Positions 17,150 through 27,268 are shown, counted from the stretch's first letter. The stretch is 64,000 nt of DNA from Paraburkholderia tropica (GCF_914484835.1 NZ_CAJZAR010000036.1:1-64000), one strand, 5' to 3'. Numbers and translations: made by a program. Notes: a model not told the origin generated them from the letters alone.

Positions 17150-18469
17150 ATGAAATACGCAGAGGATCAACCGTTGCCCGCGGGCACGCCGGCTTACGCG
17201 CAAAGCGCGAAGCGCACGAAAGTCCGCTATGCCGTGCTCTCGATGCTGCTGATCGCGACCATACTCAATTACGTCGATCGCTCGGCGCTCGGCATCGTCG
17301 CGCCTTCGCTCTCGAAGGATCTCGGGCTCAACAAGATGCAGATGGGCGAGCTGTTCGCCGCATTCGGCCTCGCCTACTCCATCGCGCTCGTGCCCGGCGG
17401 CGTGCTCACCGACGTGCTCGGCTCGCGCGTGGCCTATGCGCTCTCGCTGGTGGGCTGGTCGTTCGCGACGCTCACGCAAGGTTTCGCGAACGGCTATCAC
17501 ATGCTGCTCGGTTCGCGCCTCGCGATGGGCGCACTCGAAACGCCCGCGTTCCCCTCGAACACGCGCGCGGTCACCTTGTGGTTTCCGGTGCAGGAACGCG
17601 GCTTCGCCACGAGCGTCTACGTGATGGGCCAATACATCGGCACGCCGCTGTTCACGGGCCTGCTGCTGTGGATTTCGTCGATGTACGGCTGGCGCACGGT
17701 CTTCTTCGTGACGGGCGGATTCGGCATTCTGTTCAGCGTGCTCTGGTATCGCACCTATCGCGATCCCGCGCGCCATCGCGCCGTGAACGCCGCCGAACTC
17801 CAGCACATCAACGGCGGCGTCACGCCCGCCTCGCGCAAGCCGCGCGACAAGTTCAACTGGCGCATGGCGCTGCGCCTGCTCGGCTATCGTCAGATACTCG
17901 CAATCTGTCTCGGCAAGTTCTGCAATAACACGCTGCTGGTGTTCTTCACGACGTGGTTCATGACCTATCTGGTCGAAGCGCGCCACATGTCGATGATCAA
18001 GGTGGGCATCTTCCAGGCGATGCCGTTTCTCGGCGCGACGATCGGCATTCTCAGCGCCGGATTTATTTCGGACTTCTGCATACGTCGCGGCGTCTCGGTT
18101 TCCACCGCGCGTAAAGCGCCGCTGATCGTCGGCACCTTGCTGGGCGCATCGATCGTGCTCGTGAATTTCGTCGAGTCGAACGAACTCGTGATCGCCGTGC
18201 TGACCGTCGCGTTCTTCGCGCAGGGCGTGGGTTCGATGTCGTGGGCCGCCGTGGCCGAAATCGCGCCGCGCCAATATGTGGGCCTGACGAGCAGCATCAC
18301 GAGTCTCGCCGCCAATATAGCGGGCATCACCACGCCGCTGATGATCGGCTATATCACGCAGCACACGGGCCACTTCTACTGGGCGCTGAATCTGATGGGC
18401 GCGATCTGCCTCGTCGGCACGCTCTCGTATTCGGTGCTGCTGGGCAAGCTGTCCCGCATCGAACTCTAA
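17150..18469 (+). CDS. MFS transporter, anion:cation symporter type
   Basis: 439-residue membrane transporter with about 12 segments. It has the family signature ILNYVDRSALGIVAPSLSKD and the first cytoplasmic-loop motif VPGGVLTDVLGSRVAYALSL. I chose 17150 because GGAGA lies 5 bp before it; an ATG at 17138 would overlap that site. It is a paralogue of the carrier at 4932 and probably imports the acid processed by the adjacent SDR and hydroxyacid dehydrogenase. Confidence 0.9.
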   Translation: MKYAEDQPLPAGTPAYAQSAKRTKVRYAVLSMLLIATILNYVDRSALGIVAPSLSKDLGLNKMQMGELFAAFGLAYSIALVPGGVLTDVLGSRVAYALSLVGWSFATLTQGFANGYHMLLGSRLAMGALETPAFPSNTRAVTLWFPVQERGFATSVYVMGQYIGTPLFTGLLLWISSMYGWRTVFFVTGGFGILFSVLWYRTYRDPARHRAVNAAELQHINGGVTPASRKPRDKFNWRMALRLLGYRQILAICLGKFCNNTLLVFFTTWFMTYLVEARHMSMIKVGIFQAMPFLGATIGILSAGFISDFCIRRGVSVSTARKAPLIVGTLLGASIVLVNFVESNELVIAVLTVAFFAQGVGSMSWAAVAEIAPRQYVGLTSSITSLAANIAGITTPLMIGYITQHTGHFYWALNLMGAICLVGTLSYSVLLGKLSRIEL

Positions 18470-18493
18470 CGCGCACGCCAACCGGAACCGTTC

Positions 18494-18928
18494 ATGACGA
18501 ACCTGCCCTCGCCTGTCGAATGCCGATGGGATCATCTGCAACTCTGCTCGGCCGACGCCGAAGCCACCGCCGCGTGGTTCGCGCGCTGCCTGAACGCCGG
18601 GATCGTCCGGCGGCCTGGCCGCGTCGATCTGCGCATCGGCGGCGTCGATCTGTTCATTACGCCGCTCGCGCCTTCGCAGATTCATTCGCAAACGGCGTCG
18701 TCCGCTGAATCGCGCGATGCGCAAGCGCGCCGCGAAGGCATCGATCACTTCGGCGTGACGGTGGACGATCTCGACGCCGCGTTCGCGCATCTCACGCGCT
18801 GCGAGGCGCAGATCGTCGAGCCGGTGCGCCAGATCCGGCCCGGCGTGCGCGCCTGCTTCGTGCGCGCGCCGGGCGACGTGCTCATCGAGGTGCTGGAGCG
18901 CCGCCCCGCCGAGATGACTTTTCGCTAG
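18494..18928 (+). CDS. VOC-family (glyoxalase/dioxygenase fold) protein
   Basis: 144 residues with two beta-alpha-beta-beta-beta modules. The first is around CRWDHLQLCSADAEATAAWF, with a His as possible metal ligand. The second is IDHFGVTVDDLDAAFAHL, with another His, ending with DVLIEVLERR and a Glu in the usual third-ligand position. It could be an isomerase, epimerase or dioxygenase-like enzyme of the same pathway. The gene follows the MFS gene by 24 bp. Confidence 0.8.
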   Translation: MTNLPSPVECRWDHLQLCSADAEATAAWFARCLNAGIVRRPGRVDLRIGGVDLFITPLAPSQIHSQTASSAESRDAQARREGIDHFGVTVDDLDAAFAHLTRCEAQIVEPVRQIRPGVRACFVRAPGDVLIEVLERRPAEMTFR

Positions 18929-19022
18929 AAAGCCTGCAAGATGAGACGATGTCGGCGTCGCGCGCGGCTCGCCCGCGGCGCGTCGCCCCGCTCATCGTTC
19001 CCCGCATTCCCCCTGTTTTCCC

Positions 19023-20285
19023 ATGCGAAACTGGATCACTCTGGCCGAAGCCGCCCGGCAACTCGGCGTGCAAGCGCAGACCGTCTACGCCTACGCGAGC
19101 CGCGGCAATATCGCCGTGATGCCCGACCCGCACGATCCGCGCAAAAGCCTCTATCGCGCCGACGACGTCGCGCGCCTGTGCCGCAAGAAGCAGGTCGGAC
19201 GCAAGCGCGAAGCGCTCGCGGCGGGCACGATCTTCGGCGCGGAGCCGTGCATCTATAGCGGCATCACCACGTTCTCGAAGGGCCGCCCGTACTATCGCGG
19301 ACGCGACTCCATCGCGCTCGCCGACCACGCCACGCTCGAAGACGTCGCCACGCTGCTCTGGCACGCGCGCGCGCCCGTGACCTTCCCCTTCGAGGCCGAC
19401 GACGCCGCGCCGGAAGGCGAAACGCGCGGACGGCAATGCGCGTTCACCTCGCTCGCGGCGCTCGCCGCCAACGGCCACTCCACGCTCGGCCGCACCGACG
19501 CCGCCCTGCACGTCGAAGCAGGCCAGCTGGTCGCGGCCGTCGCGCGGGCATTCGGCGCAAGCGCTAGCTCAAACGGCGACGACGCCATGCCGGTCCACGC
19601 ACGCCTCGCGCTCGGCTGGAATCAGGACGCCCACGGCGCCGAGCTGATCCGCAAGGCGCTCGTGCTGGTCGCCGACCACGAGATCACGAGTTCGGCGTTC
19701 GCGGCGCGCATCACGGCGTCCACGGGCGCCTCGCTGCCCGGCTGCCTGCTCACGGGCCTCGCGACCTTGTCGGGGCCGCTGCACGGCGACGCGTCCGGGC
19801 GCGTGCGCGCCGTCTTCGACGACGTGAACCGGCTCGGCGCGGATCAGGTCGTCACGCATCATCTGCAATCGGCGATTCCGGTGCCGGGCTTCGGTCATCA
19901 TCTGTACCCGGACGGCGACCCGCGTGCCGCCGCGCTGCTCGACGCGCTGGAGCCGCCCGCCGAACTCGCCGCCTTCATCGCCAAGGTCGTGAAGCTCACC
20001 GGCCTCAAGCCGACCATCGACGTCGCGCTCGCGACGCTCGCGGCGCAATTGAATCTGCCGCGCGACGCCGCGTTCGCGCTGTTCGCCACGGCGCGCTGCG
20101 TGGGCCTGCTCGCGCACTGCATCGAGCAACTGCGCGTGGGCAAGGTGATTCGCCCGCGCGGACGCTATACCGGCCCGCCGCTCGAAGAAGAAGCGGGCCC
20201 GAGCGCGCCGCGCCGGGGAAAGGTGGCCGCGCCCGACGAAAAGACCTTGCAGAAAAATCGTCTGTTCAAGGTCGCGGGCAGTTGA
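19023..20285 (+). CDS. Citrate synthase-family protein with N-terminal helix-turn-helix
   Basis: 420 residues. Residues 1-60 are an excisionase/MerR-like winged helix domain (WITLAEAARQLGVQAQTVYA, then LYRADDVARLCRKK). The rest is a citrate synthase fold, shorter than the housekeeping enzyme. Three catalytic positions look conserved: His in GPLHGDASG, His in PGFGHHLYPDGDPRA, and Asp in KPTIDVALATLA. A basic tail (RRGKVAAPDEKTLQKNRLF) ends the protein. Such fusions are annotated in beta-proteobacteria but I know of no assigned role. It may be a DNA-bound sensor of acyl-CoA or oxaloacetate, or a 2-methylcitrate/citrate synthase. No clear ribosome site precedes the start. Confidence 0.88.
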   Translation: MRNWITLAEAARQLGVQAQTVYAYASRGNIAVMPDPHDPRKSLYRADDVARLCRKKQVGRKREALAAGTIFGAEPCIYSGITTFSKGRPYYRGRDSIALADHATLEDVATLLWHARAPVTFPFEADDAAPEGETRGRQCAFTSLAALAANGHSTLGRTDAALHVEAGQLVAAVARAFGASASSNGDDAMPVHARLALGWNQDAHGAELIRKALVLVADHEITSSAFAARITASTGASLPGCLLTGLATLSGPLHGDASGRVRAVFDDVNRLGADQVVTHHLQSAIPVPGFGHHLYPDGDPRAAALLDALEPPAELAAFIAKVVKLTGLKPTIDVALATLAAQLNLPRDAAFALFATARCVGLLAHCIEQLRVGKVIRPRGRYTGPPLEEEAGPSAPRRGKVAAPDEKTLQKNRLFKVAGS

Positions 20286-20295
20286 GTCGAGCCAG

Positions 20296-20317
20296 GCTGA
20301 GTCGAACCCGACTCAGC
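20296..20317. terminator. Hairpin between convergent genes
   Basis: GCTGAGTCG and CGACTCAGC form a perfect 9-bp stem with an AACC loop. There is no T-tract on either side, so this is a weak candidate terminator serving the citrate synthase-like gene and metE. Confidence 0.4.
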
Positions 20318-20333
20318 GCGCGATCGCGAAGCG

Positions 20334-22628
20334 TTAGCGCGCCTGTGCGCGCAACACCTTCGCGGCCGCGACCATCTGCGTCAGCGCCGGAATCACCTCG
20401 GCCCACTGGCGCGTCTTCAGGCCGCAATCCGGGTTCACCCAGAGGCGCTGCGCCGGAATGCGCTCGGCCGCCTTCTGCATCAGCTGAACGATATGCGCCT
20501 CGGTCGGAATATTCGGCGAATGAATATCGTAGACGCCCGGCCCGATTTCGTTCGGATACCTGAAGGTATCGAAGGCATCGAGCAATTCCCTATCCGAGCG
20601 CGAGGTCTCGATCGTGATGACGTCCGCGTCCATATCGGCGATCGACGCGATGATGTCGTTGAACTCCGAATAGCACATATGCGTGTGGATCTGCGTTTCG
20701 TCGGCCACGCCATTCGCCGCGATGCGGAACGACTCCACCGCCCAGCCCAGATACTCGCTCCATTGCGCACGGCGCAGCGGCAGGCCTTCGCGCAGCGCGG
20801 CCTCGTCGATCTGGATCACGCGCACGCCCGCTTTTTCGAGGTCGAGCACTTCCTCGCGGATCGCCAGCGCGAGCTGCTGGCACGACACCGAGCGCGGCTG
20901 GTCGTCGCGCACGAACGACCAGTTGAGGATCGTCACCGGGCCGGTAAGCATGCCCTTCATCGGCTTGTTCGTGAGCGATTGCGCGTAGGCGATCCACTCG
21001 ACCGTCATGGCCTTCGGGCGGCTGATGTCGCCGAACAGAATGGGCGGCTTCACGCAGCGCGACCCATAAGACTGCACCCAGCCGAACTGGCTGAACGCGT
21101 AGCCGTCTAGCTGTTCGCCGAAATACTCGACCATGTCGTTGCGCTCGGCTTCGCCATGCACGAGCACGTCGAGTTCGAGCGCTTCCTGTTCGCGCACGCT
21201 GCGCGCGATTTCGGCGCGCATCGCGGCGCGATAGCCCGCGTCGTCGAGTGTGCCGCGCTTGTACTGGCTGCGCGCCTGGCGGATCTCGCCGGTCTGCGGA
21301 AACGAGCCGATCGTGGTGGTCGGGAACGCGGGCAGCTTCAGCAACGCGGCCTGCTTCGGCGCGCGTTCCGCATACGCGTGCTGACGATGGCCAAGCGTCG
21401 CGTCGATACGCGCGAGGGCCGCTTTCACCGCCGGATTGTTCACGCGCGGCGAGTGGCGGCGCGCTTCGATGGCGGCGGCATTCGCCGCGAGTGCATCGGC
21501 CACGGCTTCGCGGCCTTCGTTGAGCGCGCGCGCCAGCAGCGTCACTTCGTCGAGCTTTTGCAGCGCGAAGGCGAGCCACGAACGGATCTCCGCGTCGAGC
21601 CGGACTTCGCTCGCGAGATCGACGGGCACATGCAGCAGCGAGCACGACGGCGCGATCCACAGACGTTCGCCCAGTTCGCGCGCGAGCGGCGCGAGCCAGT
21701 CGAGCGCGGCGTTCAGATCGGTCTTCCAGATGTTGCGGCCATTGATCGCGCCAACCGACAACACGCTCGTCGCGGGCAGCTTCTGCGCCGCCAGCGCGAC
21801 TTCCTCGCGTGCGTTGACCGCGTCGATATGCAGGCCGTCGACCGGCAAGCTGCACGCGAGATCGAGATTCTCTTTCAGCTCGCCGAAATACGTCGCGAGC
21901 AGCAGCTTGACGCTGCGTTCCTCGAAACCTTCGTAAGCGCGCACGAACGCCTCGCGCCACGCCGGTTCCAGTTCGGTCACGAGAATCGGCTCGTCGATCT
22001 GCACCCACTCCACGCCCAGCGCGTTGAAATGACTCAGCAGCGCGCGGTACACGGCCATCAGGCGCGGCAGCAGCGCGAGCTTGTCCGAGTCGTCCTTGGC
22101 CTTGCCGAGCCACAGATACGTGAGCGGCCCGACGATCACCGGCTTGGCCTTCACGCCCTGCGCCTGCGCTTCGCGCAGTTGCGCGGCGAGGCGCGCGGTG
22201 TCGAGATTGAACTGCGTATGCGCCGTGAATTCGGGGACGATGTAGTGGTAGTTCGTGTCGAACCACTTCGTCATTTCGCCCGCCGCCACGCCGCCGCAGC
22301 AGGCCGCGTGATCGTCCGCGCCCGCCGCCGAGCGGCCGCGCGCGACGCGGAAGGCGTTGTCGAGCGCGTCGCCGTGAAAATCGCGCACGCGTTCGGGCAG
22401 ATTGCCGAGCGTGAAGCTCATGTCGAGCACCTGGTCGTAGAACGAGAAATCGCCGACCGGCACGAGATCGAGCGCGCGCTGATTCGCCCAGTGGCGCGCG
22501 CGCAATTCGGCGCCGAGCGCCGTGAGTTCGTCGCGCGACGACTCGCCCTTCCAGTAGCGCTCAAGGCCGAATTTCAGTTCGCGTTGCGCGCCGATGCGCG
22601 GGAAGCCGAGGTTGTGTGTCGTGACCAT
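20334..22628 (-). CDS. metE: Cobalamin-independent methionine synthase
   Basis: 764 residues, the usual length for MetE. It transfers the methyl group of 5-methyltetrahydropteroyl-triglutamate to homocysteine. N-terminal domain: [21 protein letters not shown]-terminal catalytic domain: [40 protein letters not shown] and [17 protein letters not shown]. Zinc ligands are visible as His and Cys in [10 protein letters not shown], Glu in TIETSRSD and Cys in [11 protein letters not shown]. The start at 22628 gives [13 protein letters not shown]; an extension to 22703 is not conserved in type. It is divergent from metR. Confidence 0.97.
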   Translation of the reverse strand: MVTTHNLGFPRIGAQRELKFGLERYWKGESSRDELTALGAELRARHWANQRALDLVPVGDFSFYDQVLDMSFTLGNLPERVRDFHGDALDNAFRVARGRSAAGADDHAACCGGVAAGEMTKWFDTNYHYIVPEFTAHTQFNLDTARLAAQLREAQAQGVKAKPVIVGPLTYLWLGKAKDDSDKLALLPRLMAVYRALLSHFNALGVEWVQIDEPILVTELEPAWREAFVRAYEGFEERSVKLLLATYFGELKENLDLACSLPVDGLHIDAVNAREEVALAAQKLPATSVLSVGAINGRNIWKTDLNAALDWLAPLARELGERLWIAPSCSLLHVPVDLASEVRLDAEIRSWLAFALQKLDEVTLLARALNEGREAVADALAANAAAIEARRHSPRVNNPAVKAALARIDATLGHRQHAYAERAPKQAALLKLPAFPTTTIGSFPQTGEIRQARSQYKRGTLDDAGYRAAMRAEIARSVREQEALELDVLVHGEAERNDMVEYFGEQLDGYAFSQFGWVQSYGSRCVKPPILFGDISRPKAMTVEWIAYAQSLTNKPMKGMLTGPVTILNWSFVRDDQPRSVSCQQLALAIREEVLDLEKAGVRVIQIDEAALREGLPLRRAQWSEYLGWAVESFRIAANGVADETQIHTHMCYSEFNDIIASIADMDADVITIETSRSDRELLDAFDTFRYPNEIGPGVYDIHSPNIPTEAHIVQLMQKAAERIPAQRLWVNPDCGLKTRQWAEVIPALTQMVAAAKVLRAQAR

Positions 22629-22685
22629 TGCGCTGCCATCCGATAAAAAGGTTCCGAAGTGGCAGCGATGATAGGGCTTACGGTC

Positions 22686-22712
22686 GATGAATAAAAATGG
22701 CATTATTTCATC
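22686..22712. promoter_or_regulatory. Palindrome in the metE-metR intergenic region
   Basis: GATGAATAA and TTATTTCATC are near-perfect inverted arms around an 8-bp centre, with TGAA and TTCA half-sites like those of MetR though with wider spacing. It sits about 43-69 bp from the metR start and is the best MetR-site candidate. Confidence 0.45.
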
Positions 22713-22754
22713 TATCCATTAGAAATTTTCATCTGAAGTCCAATCCGTCGCTCC

Positions 22755-23663
22755 ATGCTCGAACGCATACACCTCGTCATCGTCCGCGAAGTGGCCCGCC
22801 AGGGCTCGCTGACCGCGGCCGCCGAAACGCTGTTCCTCACGCAGTCGGCGCTGAGTCATACGGTCAAGAAAATCGAGCAGCAGCTCGGCACCGCGATCTG
22901 GGACCGCGAGGGCCGCAGCCTGCGGCTGACGCAGGCGGGCCGCTATCTGCTATCGCTCGCGGAACGGCTGCTGCCGCAGTTCGAAACCGCCGAGGCGCGC
23001 ATGAAGCAGTTCGCGGCGGGCGAGCGCGGCACGCTGCGCATCGGCATGGAATGCGCGCCCTGCTATCAGTGGCTGCTCAAGGTGGTGTCGCCGTATCTGG
23101 CGCGCTGGCCCGACGTGGACGTGGACGTGAAGCAGCGTTTCCAGTTCGGCGGCATCGGCGCGCTGATCGGTTTCGACATCGACGTGCTGGTCACGCCCGA
23201 TCCGCTGAACCGGCCCGGCCTGCGTTTCGAACCGGTGTTCGACTACGAGCAGGTGCTGGTGGTCGCCGAAAACCATCGGCTCGCTCATGCGCGATACATC
23301 AAACCCGAACAACTCGTGGATGAAACGCTCATCACCTATCCGGTGGAAACCGACCGGCTCGACATCTACAACCAGTTCCTGCGGCCCGCGAACATCATGC
23401 CGCGCCGTCACAAGACGATCGAAACCACCGACATCATGTTGCAGATGGTCGCGAGCCATCGCGGCGTGGCCGCGCTGCCGAAATGGCTCGCCGAGGAATA
23501 CGCGGATCGCATGCCGCTCGCCATCGTGAAGCTCGGTAAACAGGGCATCGCCAAGCAGATTTTCCTCGGCACGCGCGAAGGCGACGCGTCCGTCGATTAC
23601 CTCGGTTCATTCGTCGAATTCGCGCGCGAATCGAACTGGCAGGCGCCGCGCATGAAGCGCTGA
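22755..23663 (+). CDS. metR: LysR-family regulator of methionine biosynthesis
   Basis: 302 residues. The N-terminal LysR helix-turn-helix reads GSLTAAAETLFLTQSALSHT followed by VKKIEQQLGTAIWDREGRSL. The C-terminal effector domain (LRIGMECAPCYQWLLKVVSP and later) matches MetR in length and in the Glu-Cys-Ala-Pro region. In enterobacteria MetR uses homocysteine as co-activator of metE, and divergent placement next to metE supports the same role here. Start selected at the first Met before the HTH. Confidence 0.88.
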   Translation: MLERIHLVIVREVARQGSLTAAAETLFLTQSALSHTVKKIEQQLGTAIWDREGRSLRLTQAGRYLLSLAERLLPQFETAEARMKQFAAGERGTLRIGMECAPCYQWLLKVVSPYLARWPDVDVDVKQRFQFGGIGALIGFDIDVLVTPDPLNRPGLRFEPVFDYEQVLVVAENHRLAHARYIKPEQLVDETLITYPVETDRLDIYNQFLRPANIMPRRHKTIETTDIMLQMVASHRGVAALPKWLAEEYADRMPLAIVKLGKQGIAKQIFLGTREGDASVDYLGSFVEFARESNWQAPRMKR

Positions 23664-23944
23664 ATGCATGCGGATCGCCATAGGCGAAATCGTTTGTCAC
23701 ACGGCTTGTTCCGATGTCATCCGCGTGAGACGACAGCAATCTTTTTTTATCAGTAGAATGCTGCAAACGTATAGGCGCGCAGTGTTTCGAAACCGGCTAC
23801 AGGACCGGCGAAGCAAGCGGGTGGTGCCAACGCCTTCCATACCGTCGCGATGTGACGCGTATAAGGCAAAGGCATCACTCCTTGCCACGGTTTAGCCACC
23901 GATTTCGAACCCATTTCCTGTGGTACTTACCTAGCCGCAATACC

Positions 23945-25351
23945 GTGTATTCCAAAACGCAAATCGATCCGGTAGTGAGCTTCCGCAACTCGCAGGGCGA
24001 GCAGGTGCGGGGCACGATCATCAATCTCCAGCGCAAGTCCCTGGTGATGGAGGTCTATAACCCGTACTCGATTGTCCAGGTCAGCGAGGTGCTGAGCGAC
24101 CTGTCGGTCAAGATGGGCGTGGAGCAGGCCTATGCGGGCAAGGCCGTCGTCATCAGCATGGTCAATACCGGCCTGACCGCGATCGTCTCGGTCACGCTGA
24201 TCGACGAATGGCGCGAACTGAGCGGCGGCGTGCTGGAGCCGCGCGCGGTGGGCGAGGAAGCGCGCCGCTTCGCGCAGGACTGGGCCGAGCGCTTCCAGAT
24301 CCGCCGCGACTATCAGATCGCGGTCAACCAGCTGCGCGCGTTCCTCACCGACATGTCGCGCTGGGTCGAACAGGCCGATCTGGCCGACACCTTGCCGAAG
24401 GAAGGCAAAAGCCTGCGCGAAGACTTCTTCCTCGAACTGGCCTCGCCGCTGATGCAGCGGACCAAGGTCTATTTCGACGAATTCGAAGGCGAGGCGCGCC
24501 TCGTCGACGAAGAACTCGCGCCCGCGCATCGCGCGTTCGCCCAGGCGGCGCTCCATCCGCTGCTGCTGCGCTCGCCGTTCGTGTTCCGCACCTTCACGAA
24601 GCCGCTCGGTTATGCGGGCGACTATCAGATGGTCAACCAGATGCTCGACGACCCGCGCCAGGGTCCGAGCACGTACTTCCAGATCGTCAACGCGGCCTTC
24701 CTGCAAACGGCCGTGGCGCGCGCGCACCGCAACCGCATCGAGCTGCTGGTCGATTACCTCACGCGTCTCGCCAACGCCGCGCGCGCCGCCGAGCGGCCGT
24801 TCCGCGTGCTCAACGTGGGCTGCGGTCCCGCGCAGGAAATCCAGCGCTTCATCGAGGAATACGACGAGCCGCAGTGGCTCACGTTCGAGCTGCTCGACTT
24901 CAGCCAGGAGACGCTCGACTGGACGCGCAATCGTCTCGGCTCGCTCGCGCAGAGCCTGGGCAAGCCGATGAGCATCAGCTACACGCACGACTCGGTCCAC
25001 CATCTGCTCAAGCGCCGCATGGACGCCGACGCGCCCGACACGCGCGTGTTCGACGCGGTCTATTGCGCGGGCCTGTTCGACTATCTGTCCGACAAGGTCT
25101 GCGCGCGGCTGACCCAGTATTTCGCGAGCCGCACGCGCCCCGGCGGCCGCCTGCTGGTCACCAACGTCCACGCCGACAATCCCGAACGCCTGAGCATGGA
25201 ACACGTGCTGGAGTGGTACCTCATCTATCGCAACGAGGCGCAGATGGCCGAGATCATGCCGGAGGACGGCGGCGAGCCGCGCCTGTACACCGACGCGACC
25301 GGCGTCAACGTCTTCGCCGAAGCGGTGATCGGCCAGCCTTGCGCTGCCTGA
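23945..25351 (+). CDS. PhcB-like SAM-dependent methyltransferase (3-hydroxy fatty acid methyl ester signal synthesis)
   Basis: About 468 residues. Residues 1-110 resemble a degenerate PilZ-like barrel (VVSFRNSQGEQVRGTIINLQ, YAGKAVVISMVNTGLTAIVS). A helical region follows, then a Rossmann methyltransferase domain with SAM motif VLNVGCGPAQEIQRFIEEYD and later FDAVYCAGLFDYLSDKV. This is the family called extracellular-factor 3-hydroxypalmitate methyl ester biosynthesis proteins. The kinase and two response regulators follow in the order of Ralstonia phcBSRQ. The GTG at 23945 is preferred because it starts the conserved region; reading continues back to 23852. No strong ribosome site decides it. 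That the signal is a 3-hydroxy ester is inference. Confidence 0.78.
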   Translation: MYSKTQIDPVVSFRNSQGEQVRGTIINLQRKSLVMEVYNPYSIVQVSEVLSDLSVKMGVEQAYAGKAVVISMVNTGLTAIVSVTLIDEWRELSGGVLEPRAVGEEARRFAQDWAERFQIRRDYQIAVNQLRAFLTDMSRWVEQADLADTLPKEGKSLREDFFLELASPLMQRTKVYFDEFEGEARLVDEELAPAHRAFAQAALHPLLLRSPFVFRTFTKPLGYAGDYQMVNQMLDDPRQGPSTYFQIVNAAFLQTAVARAHRNRIELLVDYLTRLANAARAAERPFRVLNVGCGPAQEIQRFIEEYDEPQWLTFELLDFSQETLDWTRNRLGSLAQSLGKPMSISYTHDSVHHLLKRRMDADAPDTRVFDAVYCAGLFDYLSDKVCARLTQYFASRTRPGGRLLVTNVHADNPERLSMEHVLEWYLIYRNEAQMAEIMPEDGGEPRLYTDATGVNVFAEAVIGQPCAA

Positions 25352-25352
25352 G

Positions 25353-26690
25353 ATGAGTACCTCCCTCGTTGGGCTGCAAACGACCTATCGCGAGGAGCTG
25401 CGCGACTACCGGTTGTTGTGCAGCAAGGCCGGTGGCCTGACCGTGATCGTGCTCGTGCTGATGGGCATGGCGATGGATTACGTCGTCTATCCGTCCGAGC
25501 AGCGAACCTTCGCGTTCGTGCGCGCGCTCACCAGCGTCGCCATCGGCCTCGCCCTGCTCGCGCTCTACACGCAGGCCGGACGCCGCCACGTGCAGGTCAT
25601 CACCTTCGGCTGGCTGCTGCTGCCGCAGGTCATGATCTCGTGGATGATCTACGCCACCGAAGGCGAAGCCTCGCTGTTCTACGCCGGCCTCATGCTGACG
25701 ATCTTCGCGGTGGGCATCCTGTTCCAGTCCGGCGCGTGGCAGACGCTCGCCTTCGGCGTCGCCACGGTGGCGCTCTATTACGTCGCGTGCGCCGCGCATC
25801 CGGGCGGCATCGAAGACGTCAGCAAGTTCCAGTTCCAGCTGATCCTGATCTTCTTCTGCGCGCTCGCGAGTTCCATCTATACGTACTTCAACGAGAAGGG
25901 CCGCTTCCAGCTCTTTCGCCTCAAGGACGAAGTCGCGAACAAGAACGAGCAGCTCGCGCGCACCAACGAGAACCTCGCGCAGATCAAGGGGCAGTTGTTG
26001 CAGCAGGAGAAGATGGCCGCGATCGGCACCTTGTCGGCGGGGCTGCTTCACGAGGTCAACAACCCCGTGAATTTCTGCCTGATGGCGATCGAGATTGCGA
26101 TGGAGGAGCCGCAGGTCAAGGACAGCGACTCGCTCCAGGAATGCCTCACCGACGTCAAGCAGGGCATGCACCGCATCCAGCACATCGTCTCGGACCTCAA
26201 GACCTTCGCCTACCGCAAGCCGGGCGCGGCGGCCGACGACGTGCCGTTCCTGTTCGAGAAGGCGCTCGATTCGTCGATCCGGCTCAGCGCGCACGAACTG
26301 CGCGGCGTGACCGTCACGCGCGAGCTGCCCGCCGACACGCTCGTGCTCGGCGACGAAGCCGCGATCATCGGCGTGCTCATCAATCTGTTTTCGAATGCGG
26401 CGCTCGCGATGCACAAGGCGCATACGGCGTCGCCGAAGGTGCACGTGACGGCGCAATGGCGCGACGAGCGGCTGCACATGAACGTGCGCGACAACGGTCC
26501 GGGCATTGCGCCGGAAAATCTCGCGCGGGTGTTCGAGCCGTTCTTCACGACGCGCGAAGTCGGCCAGGGCCTCGGCCTCGGCCTGTCCATCAGCTATGCG
26601 GTGGTCGAGCGGCACGGCGGCACGCTGTTCGCCGAAAGCCAGTTGGGCGAGTGGACCGCGTTCAACTTCGACCTGCCGCGTGTGGAGTGA
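25353..26690 (+). CDS. PhcS-like membrane sensor histidine kinase
   Basis: 445 residues. The N-terminal 170 residues form about six membrane segments with very short periplasmic loops, as expected for a hydrophobic ligand. A coiled-coil linker (DEVANKNEQLARTNENLAQI) follows. The H-box GLLHEVNNPVNFCL carries the phosphoacceptor His. The ATPase domain shows LINLFSNAALAMHKA (N), VRDNGPGIAPENL (G1) and GLGLGLSISYAVV (G2). It starts 1 bp after the methyltransferase stop, so translation is coupled. In Ralstonia PhcS senses the PhcB product; the same is proposed here. Confidence 0.85.
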   Translation: MSTSLVGLQTTYREELRDYRLLCSKAGGLTVIVLVLMGMAMDYVVYPSEQRTFAFVRALTSVAIGLALLALYTQAGRRHVQVITFGWLLLPQVMISWMIYATEGEASLFYAGLMLTIFAVGILFQSGAWQTLAFGVATVALYYVACAAHPGGIEDVSKFQFQLILIFFCALASSIYTYFNEKGRFQLFRLKDEVANKNEQLARTNENLAQIKGQLLQQEKMAAIGTLSAGLLHEVNNPVNFCLMAIEIAMEEPQVKDSDSLQECLTDVKQGMHRIQHIVSDLKTFAYRKPGAAADDVPFLFEKALDSSIRLSAHELRGVTVTRELPADTLVLGDEAAIIGVLINLFSNAALAMHKAHTASPKVHVTAQWRDERLHMNVRDNGPGIAPENLARVFEPFFTTREVGQGLGLGLSISYAVVERHGGTLFAESQLGEWTAFNFDLPRVE

Positions 26691-26697
26691 GGCCGAG

Positions 26698-27093
26698 ATG
26701 AGCGAAACCCAGTCAGCACGCCCGACGGTCGTCTATGTCGACGACGAGGAATTGGCCCGCAAGTATTTCGCGCGCTCGGCGGGCAGCGCCTATGAAGTGC
26801 TGCTCGCCGACGGCGCCGACGAAGCTCTGTCGATCCTGCGCAGCGAGGGCGCGCGCGTGTCGGTGCTCGTGACCGACTTCCGCATGCCGGGCCGTCACGG
26901 CGACGAGCTGCTGCGGGAGATAGCGCGCGACTATCCGCATATCGTGCGCGTGCTGGTGACGGCCTACGCGGACAAGGACGCGCTGCTCGACGCGCTCGCG
27001 TCCGGCGAGGTGTTCCGCATCCTCGAAAAGCCGCTGGGCGTGAGCACGGTCCGCGAGGTGCTGGCCGAGGCCACGGCGGCGCGCCCGACGTGA
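26698..27093 (+). CDS. Single-domain response regulator (PhcR position)
   Basis: 131 residues, a receiver domain only. VVYVDDEELARKYF holds the acidic pocket, the phosphorylated Asp is in VLVTDFRMPGRHGDE, Thr in VLVTAYADKD and Lys in RILEKPLG. It begins 8 bp after the kinase stop. With no output domain it probably relays phosphate or modulates the kinase. It occupies the phcR slot, but a simple receiver may be smaller than the Ralstonia protein. Confidence 0.87.
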   Translation: MSETQSARPTVVYVDDEELARKYFARSAGSAYEVLLADGADEALSILRSEGARVSVLVTDFRMPGRHGDELLREIARDYPHIVRVLVTAYADKDALLDALASGEVFRILEKPLGVSTVREVLAEATAARPT

Positions 27094-27268
27094 TGCGGCG
27101 CTCGACGATCGCGCCGCCTGCCGCTGCCCTTGTCATTGCACCGAACATGGCCCGCTTTCAGCCCCGCTTTCAGGCCCGCTTCCAGGCCCGATGTTTCAGG
27201 CGCGAGGTCCCGCGATTCGCGACGCTGGCAGCCCCCTATTTGAAGAATCGAATGCACAGGAGTGTTTC

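Noticed and set aside
16268..18790. An 840-codon open frame antisense to the SDR and MFS genes
   Set aside because: No recognisable domains; both genes on the plus strand have clear motifs and ribosome sites.
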